A DNA stretch of 50,290 bases, from contig NZ_BOQL01000060.1 in assembly GCF_018332655.1 (NCBI RefSeq), forward strand, positions 1-50,290, given 5' to 3'. Made by a program: the position numbers and the translations under genes. Below are positions 32,344-40,800 of this stretch, in pieces; the stretch's first letter is position 1; every line of letters starts with the position of its first letter. A model generated the notes under the pieces. The model was not told where the DNA came from, searched no databases, and saw only the letters and a program-made list of their open reading frames with translations. The stretch is from Actinoplanes auranticolor. Lineage in GTDB: Bacteria; Actinomycetota; Actinomycetes; Mycobacteriales; Micromonosporaceae.

Positions 32344-34677
32344 ATGCCCTCCTCATCCCTGAGTCGCCGCCACCTGCTGCAGGCCGCCGGTGTCGGCGCG
32401 CTGGCTGCCGCCGGCGGCGCCGGTGCCGTCCTGCCCAGACCGGCCGGTGCGGCGGTGGTTCCGCCAGCCCGTGCCGACATCGGTGTGTCGGCATACCCGT
32501 TCGACCTGGGCCAGGTGCGGCTGACCGCGGGCCGGTTCCAGGACAATCAGAACCGCACGCTGAACTACCTGCGCTTCATCGACGTGGACCGGATGCTCTA
32601 CAACTTCCGGGCCAACCACCGGCTCTCCACCAACGGAGCCGCGACCAACGGCGGCTGGGACGCTCCGAACTTCCCCTTCCGCTCCCACATGCAGGGGCAC
32701 TTCCTCACCGCCTGGGCGCAGGCCTACGCCGTGCTGGGCGACACCACGTGCCGGGACAAGGCCACCTACATGGTCGCCGAGCTGGCCAAGTGCCAGGCGA
32801 ACAACGGTGCCGCCGGGTTCAACACCGGTTACCTGTCCGGCTTCCCGGAGTCCGACATCAACGCGGTCGAAGCGGGCACGCCCATTGCCGTGTCGTACTA
32901 CTGCATCCACAAGACCCTGGCCGGGCTGCTCGACGTCTGGCGGTACATCGGCAGCACCCAGGCCAAGGACGTCCTGCTGAAGTTCGCCGGCTGGGTCGAC
33001 TGGCGCACCGCCCGGCTGAGCTACAGCCAGATGCAGACGGTCCTGCGGACCGAATTCGGTGGCATGAACGAGGTGCTGACCGACCTCTACCAGCAGACCG
33101 GCGACTCGCGATGGCTGACTGTGGCGCAGCGCTTCGACCACGCGGCGATCTTCGACCCGCTCGCGGCGAACCGCGACGAGCTCAACGGCAAGCACGCCAA
33201 CACCAACCTGCCGAAGTGGGTGGGGGCGGCCCGCGAGTACAAGGCGACCGGCAACACCCGGTACCGCGACATCGCGAGCAACGTGTGGAACATGATCGTC
33301 GGCGCGCACACGTACGTGATCGGCGGCAACAGTCAGGCCGAGCACTTCCGTCCGCCGAACGCCATCGCCGGATACCTGGCCAACGACACCTGCGAGCACT
33401 GCAACACCTACAACATGCTGAAGCTCACGCGCGAGCTCTGGCAGCTCAACCCGGACCGGGCGGCCTACTTCGACTACTACGAGACGGCGCTGCTCAACCA
33501 TCTGATCGGCGCGCAGAACCCGGCCGACAGCCACGGCCACATCACGTACTTCACCCCGCTCAAGCCGGGTGGGCGGCGGGGCGTCGGCCCGGCGTGGGGC
33601 GGCGGCACCTGGTCCACCGACTACAACAGCTTCTGGTGCTGCCAGGGCACCGGTATCGAGACCAACACCAAGCTGATGGACTCGATCTACTTCTACAACG
33701 GCACCACCCTGACGGTGAACCTGTACGTGCCGTCCGTGCTCACCTGGTCCCAGCGCGGGATCACGGTCACCCAGTCCACGACGTACCCGGTCAGTGACAC
33801 CACCACGCTGACGCTGTCCGGCACGGTGAGCGGCTCGTGGGGCATCCGGTTCCGTATCCCGTCCTGGACCACCGGCCCGGTGATCAGCGTCAACGGCACG
33901 GTGCAGAATGTCACCGCGACGCCGGGCAGCTACGCGACCGTCACCCGGACCTGGGCGGCCGGCGACACGATCACGGTGAAACTGCCGATGCGTGTGATCA
34001 TGAAGGCCGCGAACGACAACGCCAACCTCCAGGCCATCACGTACGGGCCCGCCGTGCTCTCCGGCAACTACGGCAACACCGCCTTGTCCGCGGCGCCGTC
34101 GCTGACCGTCTCGTCGATCACCCGGACCAGCACCAGCAGCCTCGCGTTCACCGCGTCGGCGAACGGCTCCACGGTGAACATCGGCCCGTTCCATGACGCC
34201 CAGGGCTTCAACTACAACGTCTACTGGAACACCAACGGCACCACCACGCCGACGGGGAACACCTACAAGCTGGTCAACGTCAGTACCGGTCTGGTGCTGG
34301 GTGTGCAGAACATGTCGACCGCTGACGGTGGTCTGGCCGTGGTGTGGAGTGATTCGGGTACGGCCGACCACAACTGGGTGCGGATCGCTGACGGGTCGAA
34401 TGTGCGGTTCCGGAACGCCCACAGTGGCAAGGTGCTGGGAGTGGAGAACATGTCGACTGCTGACAATGCTCGGGTGTTGCAGTGGGGTGACACCGGTACC
34501 GCGGATCATCGTTGGACGTTGGTGGCCAACAGTGACGGCTCGTTCCGTATTCGCAATGTCAACAGTGGCAAGGTCCTGGCGATCCTGAACGGTTCCAGTA
34601 CGTTGGGTACTCAGGCGGTGCAGTTCACCGACAACGGCAGCGCGAAGAACAACTGGCGCCTGGTCCAGGTCAGCTGA
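32344..34677 (+). CDS. GH127 beta-L-arabinofuranosidase with CBM13/ricin-type module
   Basis: 777 residues; ATG 32344 after TTGGAG. Tat signal SLSRRHLLQAAGVGALAAAG (residues 5-24). The (alpha/alpha)6 catalytic domain (~50-480) carries the Cys motifs of the Zn-dependent GH127 family: C350/C353 in NDTCEHCNTYNM and C432/C433 in SFWCCQGTGIE. The CC pair normally holds the nucleophilic Cys and a Zn ligand. Beta-sandwich domains follow (~480-630), then a ricin-type beta-trefoil (~638-777) nearly identical to that of GH30. It would trim beta-linked L-arabinofuranose from arabinoxylan or plant glycoproteins outside the cell. Divergent from the importer operon. Confidence 0.9.
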   Translation: MPSSSLSRRHLLQAAGVGALAAAGGAGAVLPRPAGAAVVPPARADIGVSAYPFDLGQVRLTAGRFQDNQNRTLNYLRFIDVDRMLYNFRANHRLSTNGAATNGGWDAPNFPFRSHMQGHFLTAWAQAYAVLGDTTCRDKATYMVAELAKCQANNGAAGFNTGYLSGFPESDINAVEAGTPIAVSYYCIHKTLAGLLDVWRYIGSTQAKDVLLKFAGWVDWRTARLSYSQMQTVLRTEFGGMNEVLTDLYQQTGDSRWLTVAQRFDHAAIFDPLAANRDELNGKHANTNLPKWVGAAREYKATGNTRYRDIASNVWNMIVGAHTYVIGGNSQAEHFRPPNAIAGYLANDTCEHCNTYNMLKLTRELWQLNPDRAAYFDYYETALLNHLIGAQNPADSHGHITYFTPLKPGGRRGVGPAWGGGTWSTDYNSFWCCQGTGIETNTKLMDSIYFYNGTTLTVNLYVPSVLTWSQRGITVTQSTTYPVSDTTTLTLSGTVSGSWGIRFRIPSWTTGPVISVNGTVQNVTATPGSYATVTRTWAAGDTITVKLPMRVIMKAANDNANLQAITYGPAVLSGNYGNTALSAAPSLTVSSITRTSTSSLAFTASANGSTVNIGPFHDAQGFNYNVYWNTNGTTTPTGNTYKLVNVSTGLVLGVQNMSTADGGLAVVWSDSGTADHNWVRIADGSNVRFRNAHSGKVLGVENMSTADNARVLQWGDTGTADHRWTLVANSDGSFRIRNVNSGKVLAILNGSSTLGTQAVQFTDNGSAKNNWRLVQVS
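34258..34674 (+). repeat. CBM13 module, copy 2 of a near-identical ~415-bp pair
   Basis: The counterpart of 25018-25435. Identity starts at the hinge (ACGGGGA/ACCTACAAGCTGG) and ends at the shared stop codon; sequences outside are unrelated. Same orientation, 9.2 kb apart. Confidence 0.9.
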
Positions 34678-34682
34678 GGCGA

Positions 34683-34730
34683 AGCGCCCGACGACACTAC
34701 GAGACCACACTCGCGGTGTCGTCGGGCGCT
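34683..34730 (+). terminator. Terminator after the GH127 gene
   Basis: A perfect 15-bp stem, AGCGCCCGACGACAC (34683-34697) with GTGTCGTCGGGCGCT (34716-34730) and an 18-nt loop, starting 6 bp past the stop. Confidence 0.85.
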
Positions 34731-34737
34731 GCTCAGC

Positions 34738-34866
34738 TCGACGTGGACCGGTGCGACGAGTGTGGATTCGCCTACGTCACCGTTCGGCGACGGAGCTGCC
34801 GTCCCGGTTGGCGGCGGCGGGCCCCCGGTATGCCGCCGCATTCGCCACGGTTCGCGACCCCCGGCG
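34738..34866 (+). pseudogene. DinB-type domain N-terminal stub, frameshifted
   Basis: One frame reads DVDRCDECGFAY, the typical start of small actinobacterial DinB/maleylpyruvate-isomerase-like proteins (CDxCGFxY). The continuation ELPSRLAAAGPRYAAAFATV lies in another frame from about 34786, as the usual (I/L)P..LRALAPRYRAAL helix of that family. So a frameshift occurred after CGFAY, and the protein stops being DinB-like near 34866, where SDR sequence begins. Confidence 0.5.
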
Positions 34867-35227
34867 CCGGCCGGCCCTGCCCCTGCTGCGCAAATCCTCG
34901 AATCCCACGGTGGTCACCGTGTCGAGCAGCATGGGGTCCTTCTGGGCGGTGACCAATCCCGAACGGCCGGAATCCGCCATGCCGCTCGCCCTCTACGCGG
35001 CGTCCAAGTCGGCAGCCGCCATGCTCACCGTGCAGTACGCCAAGCTGCATCCGGGGATCAAGTTCAACGCCCTCGAGCCGGGCACCACCGCCACCGACAT
35101 GACCGCCGCCTTCGGCATCGGCCGGCCGGTGGAGGAGAGCGCGAGGATCGTCGTGCGGCTGGCCACGCTCGGCGCCGACGGCCCCACCGGAACGTTCCAG
35201 GACGAGAACGGGGACCTGCCCTTCTGA
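34867..35227 (+). pseudogene. C-terminal half of a short-chain dehydrogenase
   Basis: The frame reads NPTVVTVSSSMGSFWAVTNP, then MPLALYAASKSAAAMLTVQY, the SDR catalytic YxxxK (Y-A-A-S-K), then KFNALEPGTTATDMTAAFG and a PTGTFQDENGDLPF end. The Rossmann half with TGxxxGIG and NNAG is missing; the 5' side runs in frame into the DinB-like stub. No plausible start or ribosome-binding site. This is a truncated remnant fused by deletion. Confidence 0.8.
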
Positions 35228-35285
35228 GGCATGTGTGGGGTTTTCGGTACGCCGACGATATGCGCCGGCTCGTAGCATCCACACC

Positions 35286-35981
35286 ATGCGTGTGCTGGTT
35301 GCCGAGGACGAGCCCTACATGGCCGAGGCCATCCGGGACGGGTTACGCCTGGAAGCGATCGCGGCCGACATAGCGGGCGACGGTGACACCGCTCTGGAGC
35401 TGCTGAGCGTCAACGCCTACGACATCGCCGTGCTCGACCGCGACATCCCCGGGCCCACCGGTGACGAGATCGCCGCCCGCATCGTCGCCTCCGGCAGCGG
35501 CATGCCGATCCTCATGCTCACCGCGGCCGACCGGCTCGACGACAAGGCCTCCGGGTTCGAGCTGGGCGCCGACGACTACCTCACCAAGCCGTTCGAGCTG
35601 CGGGAACTGGTGCTGCGGCTGCGTGCGCTCGACCGCCGGCGCGCACACATCCGGCCACCCGTACGGGAAATCGCGGGCCTGCGGGTGGACCCGTTCCGCC
35701 GCGAGGTCTTCCGGGACGGCCGGTACGTCGCACTGACCAGGAAGCAGTTCGCCGTGCTGGAGGTGCTCGTGGCGGCCGAGGGGGGTGTCGTCAGCGCGGA
35801 GGAGCTCCTGGACCGGGCGTGGGACATCAACGCCGACCCGTTCACCAACGCTGTGCGGATCACCGTCTCGGCGCTGCGCAAGCGCCTCGGCGAGCCCTGG
35901 ATCATCGCCACCGTGGCCGGCGTCGGCTACCGCATCGACACAGCGCCCGGCACCGGACGGGCCGGAGGGGACCGTGGATAG
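35286..35981 (+). CDS. vanR: VanR-type response regulator
   Basis: 231 residues, OmpR family. The receiver has acidic D8/E9, phospho-acceptor D51 (DIAVLDRDIPGPTGDEI) and K101 (DDYLTKPFELREL). The winged-helix effector contains ALTRKQFAVLEVLVAAEGGV and RITVSALRKRLGEPWIIATV. The sequence, including DGDTALELLSVNAYDIAVLD, matches what I remember of Streptomyces VanR almost word for word. VanR activates vanHAX when glycopeptide is sensed. A possible TAGCAT -10 (35273-35278) only 8 nt before the ATG suggests a leaderless transcript. Its stop overlaps the vanS start. Confidence 0.88.
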   Translation: MRVLVAEDEPYMAEAIRDGLRLEAIAADIAGDGDTALELLSVNAYDIAVLDRDIPGPTGDEIAARIVASGSGMPILMLTAADRLDDKASGFELGADDYLTKPFELRELVLRLRALDRRRAHIRPPVREIAGLRVDPFRREVFRDGRYVALTRKQFAVLEVLVAAEGGVVSAEELLDRAWDINADPFTNAVRITVSALRKRLGEPWIIATVAGVGYRIDTAPGTGRAGGDRG

Positions 35982-37128
35982 GGCGCCCGGGCTGAGCGTC
36001 CGTTTCAAACTCACCCTCAGCTACGCAGGGTTCCTCATGCTCGCGGGCGGCCTGCTGCTCGCCACGGTGTGGGTGTTCCTGCTGCGGTACGTACCCGAGG
36101 TGATCGAACTCTCCGGCTTCGACGTGCCCCGCACCCCGGGCAGCGGCCCGCGGCCCGGTCCTTTCGTACCCGATCGTGCGGACCTGGTGCGCGCCTTCAC
36201 CCCCTGGGCCGCGCTGGTGCTGATGTGCCTGCTGATGTTCGGGCTGCTGGGCGGGTGGATCCTGGCCGGCAGCATGCTCGCGCCGCTGAGCCGGATCACC
36301 AGAGCCACCCGCCTGGCCGCGCAGGGATCGCTCTCCCAGCGCATTCAGCTGGAGGGCCGCAGCGACGAGTTCCGCGAGCTCGCCGACGCCTTCGACGCCA
36401 TGCTGGCCCAGCTCGAAGCCCACGTCGCCGAGCAGCGCAGATTCGCCGCCAACGCCTCCCACGAGCTGCGCACCCCGCTGGCCATCACCCAGACCCTGCT
36501 GGACGTGGCGCGCAACGACCTGAACCGCGACACCGGCGCCCTCGTCGAACGCCTGCGCCTGGTCAACACCCGGGCGATCGACCTCACCGAGGCGTTGCTG
36601 CTGCTCAGCCGGGCCGACCAGCGGTCCTTCACCCGGGAACACGTCGATCTGTCGCTGCTGGCCGAGGACGCCACCGAAACGCTCCTGCCGCTCGCGGAGA
36701 AGGGCGGCCTGAGCATCGAGACCTCCGGCGACATCGCCCCCACCGTCGGATCCCGGCCGCTCCTGCTGCAGATGACCACGAACCTGGTGCACAACGCGAT
36801 CGTGCACAACGGGCCCGACCGGGGCACGGTCCGGGTCACGACCACGGTCCAGCCCGGGGCTGTGGTGCTCACGGTGGAGAATACCGGCGAGCAGCTCACC
36901 GCGCAGGTCGTCTCGACGATCGCCGAGCCGTTCCAGCGCGGCACCGCCCGGGTCCACGACGGTCACGCCGGGGTCGGCCTCGGCCTGGCCATCGTCAGGA
37001 GCATCGTCCAGGCCCACGACGGAACGCTCACCCTGACCCCTCGCCCGGGCGGCGGCCTGCGCGTCACGGTCCGGCTCCCCGCGGTCGTCAACGCCGGGCC
37101 AAAGGGGTCAGCCGGCGCGAGTCGGTGA
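35974..37128 (+). CDS. vanS: VanS-type sensor histidine kinase
   Basis: 384 residues; GTG 35974 lies inside the vanR 3' end with GGAGGGG upstream. Two membrane helices (~13-38 and ~76-98) flank a short ~35-residue external loop, the small sensor of actinobacterial VanS. HAMP ~100-150; HisKA with H163 (FAANASHELRTPLAITQTLL); HATPase with N box (MTTNLVHNAIVHN) and G box (DGHAGVGLGLAIVRSI). The sequence resembles Streptomyces VanS throughout (RRFAANASHELRTPLAITQ, SRADQRSFTREHVDLSLLAE). It senses glycopeptide antibiotics or glycopeptide-bound lipid II. A broken vanH lies immediately downstream on the other strand. Confidence 0.88.
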   Translation: MDRAPGLSVRFKLTLSYAGFLMLAGGLLLATVWVFLLRYVPEVIELSGFDVPRTPGSGPRPGPFVPDRADLVRAFTPWAALVLMCLLMFGLLGGWILAGSMLAPLSRITRATRLAAQGSLSQRIQLEGRSDEFRELADAFDAMLAQLEAHVAEQRRFAANASHELRTPLAITQTLLDVARNDLNRDTGALVERLRLVNTRAIDLTEALLLLSRADQRSFTREHVDLSLLAEDATETLLPLAEKGGLSIETSGDIAPTVGSRPLLLQMTTNLVHNAIVHNGPDRGTVRVTTTVQPGAVVLTVENTGEQLTAQVVSTIAEPFQRGTARVHDGHAGVGLGLAIVRSIVQAHDGTLTLTPRPGGGLRVTVRLPAVVNAGPKGSAGASR

Positions 37129-37158
37129 CCGGGAAATCAACCACGTTCCGGGTACGGC

Positions 37159-37414
37159 TCATGCGAGGGCGGCGTGCTCCACCGCGGTCTTCGGGCGATT
37201 GTCGTGGGCGAGGATCCGGGGGCCGAAACCCCGGAGCCGGTCGATGACCGCCGCGCCGATCCGCCTCGTTCCGATGACTCCGACGGTCAGGTCGCGTAGT
37301 TCTCGGCCGCGTACCTCGTGCGGCCGGTAGTCGTGCGCGTCGGCGCAGCGCGAGAAGGGTGGAATCGACGATCGGGGTCTTGTGTCCGACGCCGCATATA
37401 CGCGCGTTCGCGGA
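37159..37414 (-). pseudogene. vanH: vanH relic (D-lactate dehydrogenase)
   Basis: Two VanH segments survive in different frames. The first (about 37414-37345) reads NARICGVGHKTPIVDSTLLA, matching the SVGHKTxVxxxTLLALRxAG region of VanH. The second (about 37340-37159) reads AHDYRPHEVRGRELRDLTVG, VIGTRRIGAAVIDRLRGFG, PRILAHDNRPKTAVEH, then stops at TGA. The ~80 residues normally between them and the whole C-terminal half are missing, and the dinucleotide-binding GxGxxG is GTRRIG. The gene is dead. Intact VanH reduces pyruvate to D-lactate for D-Ala-D-Lac precursors. Confidence 0.85.
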
Positions 37415-37860
37415 CCTGCCCGGCCTCACCCCCGGCCGTCCAGCGACCAGATCAGGACACCGACCGTAACAGTTTTCTGCGCTTGTCCTTGTCCGCTGGG
37501 CGCGACAACGGACCGCTCCAAGGGCCGCCACCCGATCGAGATATAGGTACCGTTCGATCGCGGGTGCACGCACGCCGCTCACGACCAGCGTGTGATCTGC
37601 CCGGCGTGGAGGAGCGATCATTGCAGAGCAGTGGCCCGGAGCGGCGAAGTGGCGCCCCTCCCGCGGGCATGATGCCCGCCACCACGCCCGGTCCGACCAG
37701 ACTCGGGTCGACGCGTTCGGCGCGCCCATCGCCGCCGTGAACGACCCGGATCTCGTGGAAGCCGACCTGGTCGCCGGCTCAATGTGCACAGTAAGTCACC
37801 AGATTTCGATGCGCGGGTTGTGGCGTGAGAACGCTGTCCACCCAGGACAAGGAGAGACAC
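37415..37860. other. Non-coding or decayed stretch upstream of the vanH relic
   Basis: About 445 bp. It should include the former vanH promoter (divergent from the ThuA gene). A plus-strand reading around 37620-37790 (AEQWPGAAKWRPSRGHDARH, then DQTRVDAFGAPIAAVNDPDL) is protein-like but lacks a proper start and matches nothing I know; it may be another relic. The right end is the ThuA gene leader with AAGGAG at 37848-37853. Confidence 0.4.
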
Positions 37861-40800
37861 GTGTCCCGTCCACGCCGTGTTAACCCCGGAAGAATCCTGT
37901 TCACCGCTGCCCTGCTCGCGTTCACCATGCTGGTGACCGTTCTCAGTGGCACGCCGGCCCAGGCCGCCGCCGAAGGCCCACAGCCCGCGGCGGCCCGGGC
38001 CGCGGCCGCCCCGGAGCCGTACTCCGTCCTGGTCTTCTCCAGGACCGCCGGCTTCCGGCACGACGCCATCCCGGCCGGCATCGCCGCCATCAAGCAGCTC
38101 GGCGCCGACAACGGCTTCACCGTTGACGCCACCGAGGACGGTGCCGCCTTCACCGACGCCAACCTGGCCAAGTATCGCGCGGTGATCTGGCTGTCCACCA
38201 CCGGAGACGTCCTCGACCCCGCCCAGCAGGCGGCCTTCGAGCGCTACATCCGGGCCGGCGGCGGGTACGCCGGCATCCACGCCGCCTCCGACACCGAGTA
38301 CAGCTGGCCCTGGTACGGCGAGCTGGTCGGCGCGTACTTCGCCAGCCACCCCGCCAACCAGCAGGCAACCGTGAAGGTGGAGGACCACGCCCACCCGTCC
38401 ACGGCCGAGCTGCCGGAGCGCTGGTCGCGTTTCGACGAGTGGTACAACTTCCGGTCCAACCCCCGCGGTGACGTGCACGTGCTGGCCAGCCTCGACGAGA
38501 CCAGCTACACCGCGGGTGCCGGTGCGATGGGTGCCGACCACCCGACCGCGTGGTGCCAGGACTACGACGGCGGACGGGCCTGGTACACCGGCGGCGGCCA
38601 CACGATCGAGTCGTACGCCGATCCGGCGTTCCTCGCCCACCTGCTGGGCGGCATTCAGACCGCGGCCGGGCAGCTGGACGCCGACTGCGGCGCCTCGCTG
38701 ACCGAGAGCTTCGAGAAGATCACCCTGGACAGCAACACCAGCAACCCGATGGAGCTGGACATCGCCGACGACGGCCGGGTGTTCTACGTCGAGCGCGACG
38801 GCCGGGTACGGATCATCAAGCCCGCCACCGGCACCACGGTGACCGCGGTCGACCTGGACGTCTTCACCGGCAACGAGGACGGCCTGATCGGCATCCGGCT
38901 CGACCCGGACTTCGCCGACAACGGCTGGGTCTACCTCTACTACGCCCGCAACGACGGCGTGGCCCGCAACCTGTTGTCCCGGTTCACCGTCACCGGCGAC
39001 ACCATCGACCCGGCCACCGAGAAGGTCGTCCTGCAGGTCACCACCCAGCGCAACACCTGCTGCCACGCCGGCGGGAGCATGACCTTCGACAACGCCGGCA
39101 ACCTCTACCTGGCCACCGGCGACAACACCAACCCGTTCGAGTCGGACGCCTTCACCCCGATCGACGAGCGTTCCGGCCGGCAGGACTACGACGCCCAGCG
39201 CAGCTCCGGCAACACCAACGACCTGCGGGGCAAGGTGCTGCGGATCCACCCGGAGGACGACGGGTCGTACTCGGTCCCGGCGGGGAACCTCTTTCCGGCG
39301 GGCACCGCGCAGACCCGCCCGGAGATCTACGCGATGGGCTTCCGCAACCCGTTCCGCATCGGCGTCGACCCGGCCACCAACACCCTCTACGTCGCCGACT
39401 ACGGGCCGGACGCCGGTGCCACCAATCCCGACCGCGGTCCGGAGGGGACCGTGGAGTGGAACATCGTCTCCGCCCCGGGCAACTTCGGCTGGCCGTACTG
39501 CATCGGCGCGAACTACGCCTACAACGACTACCAGTTCCCGTCCGGCCCGAGCGGGGCGAAGTTCAACTGCGCGGCGCCGGTGAACAACTCGCCCAACAAC
39601 ACCGGCCTCACCACGCTGCCGCCGGCCGTCAGCGCCACCGTCGACTACGACTACAGCGGCAACCCCCGCTTCCCGGAGATCGGCGGTGGCGGCGCCCCGA
39701 TGGGCGGCCCGGTCTACCGCTACGACGCCGACCTGAACTCCGCGCGCAAGTGGCCCGCCTACTACGACGGCAAGGCGCTGCTGGGCGAGTGGAACCAGTC
39801 GAAGATGTACACCATGCAGGTGACCGCCGACGGCCGGTCCCTGGTCGACATCAACCAGTTGCTGTCCGGGATGAAATTCATCCGTCCGATGGACTTCGAG
39901 TTCGGCCCGGACGGCGCGATGTACATGATCGAGTGGGGCACCGGCTTCGGCGGCAACAACGACGACTCCGGCATCTACCGGATCGACTACATCGCCGGTG
40001 ACCGGGCACCGATCGCCGCGGCCGCCGCCACCCCGACCTCCGGGACGGCCCCGTTGACCGTACGGTTCTCCAGCGCGGGATCCCGCGATCCCGACGGCGG
40101 CGCGCTGACCTACGCCTGGACGTTCGGCGACGGCGCGACCTCGACCGAGGCCAACCCCACCCACACCTACGCCGCGGCGGGCGACTACACCGCGCAGCTG
40201 ACCGTCACCAACCCCAAGGGGCGCAGCGCGGTGGCGAACGTCCCGGTGACGGCCGGCAACACCGCCCCGACGGTGAGCATCGAGTTCCCGCCCGACGGCG
40301 GCTTCTTCGAGTGGGGTGACCAGGTCCGGTACACGATCAAGGTCACCGACCCGGAGGACGGCGAGATCGACTGCGACCGGGTGCGGTTGCAGGTGCTCCT
40401 CGGCCACGACGAGCACGCCCACCCGCTGGAGCAGCACACCGGCTGCACCGGCACCGTGCAGACCACCCTCGCCTCCGGGCACGGCGCGGAGGCCAACGTC
40501 TTCGCCGTCTTCGAGGCCACCTACACCGACGACGGCGGCTCGGGCAGTGCCGGCCCACTCACCGGGCGGGCGATCGAGCGGTTGCAGCCCAAACGCAAGC
40601 AGGCCGAGTACTACACCGGCACCGGCCGGGTGCCCGGCGGCGTCGGCGGTGGCGACCCGGGCGTGGGCCGCGAGACCGGCAGCGACCCGGCCGGCGGCGG
40701 CCAGAACATCGGCTTCATCGAGGACGGTGACTGGTGGTCGCTGGACCCGGCCAGCCTGACCGGCATCGATTCGATCCGCTTCCGGGTCGCGTCGGCGGCC

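Noticed and set aside
37159..37414. Transposase remnant as an explanation of the minus-strand fragment
   Set aside because: The GHKTP...STLLALR and VRGRELRDLTVGVIG segments match VanH/2-hydroxyacid dehydrogenase in the right order; no transposase motif or terminal inverted repeats were seen.
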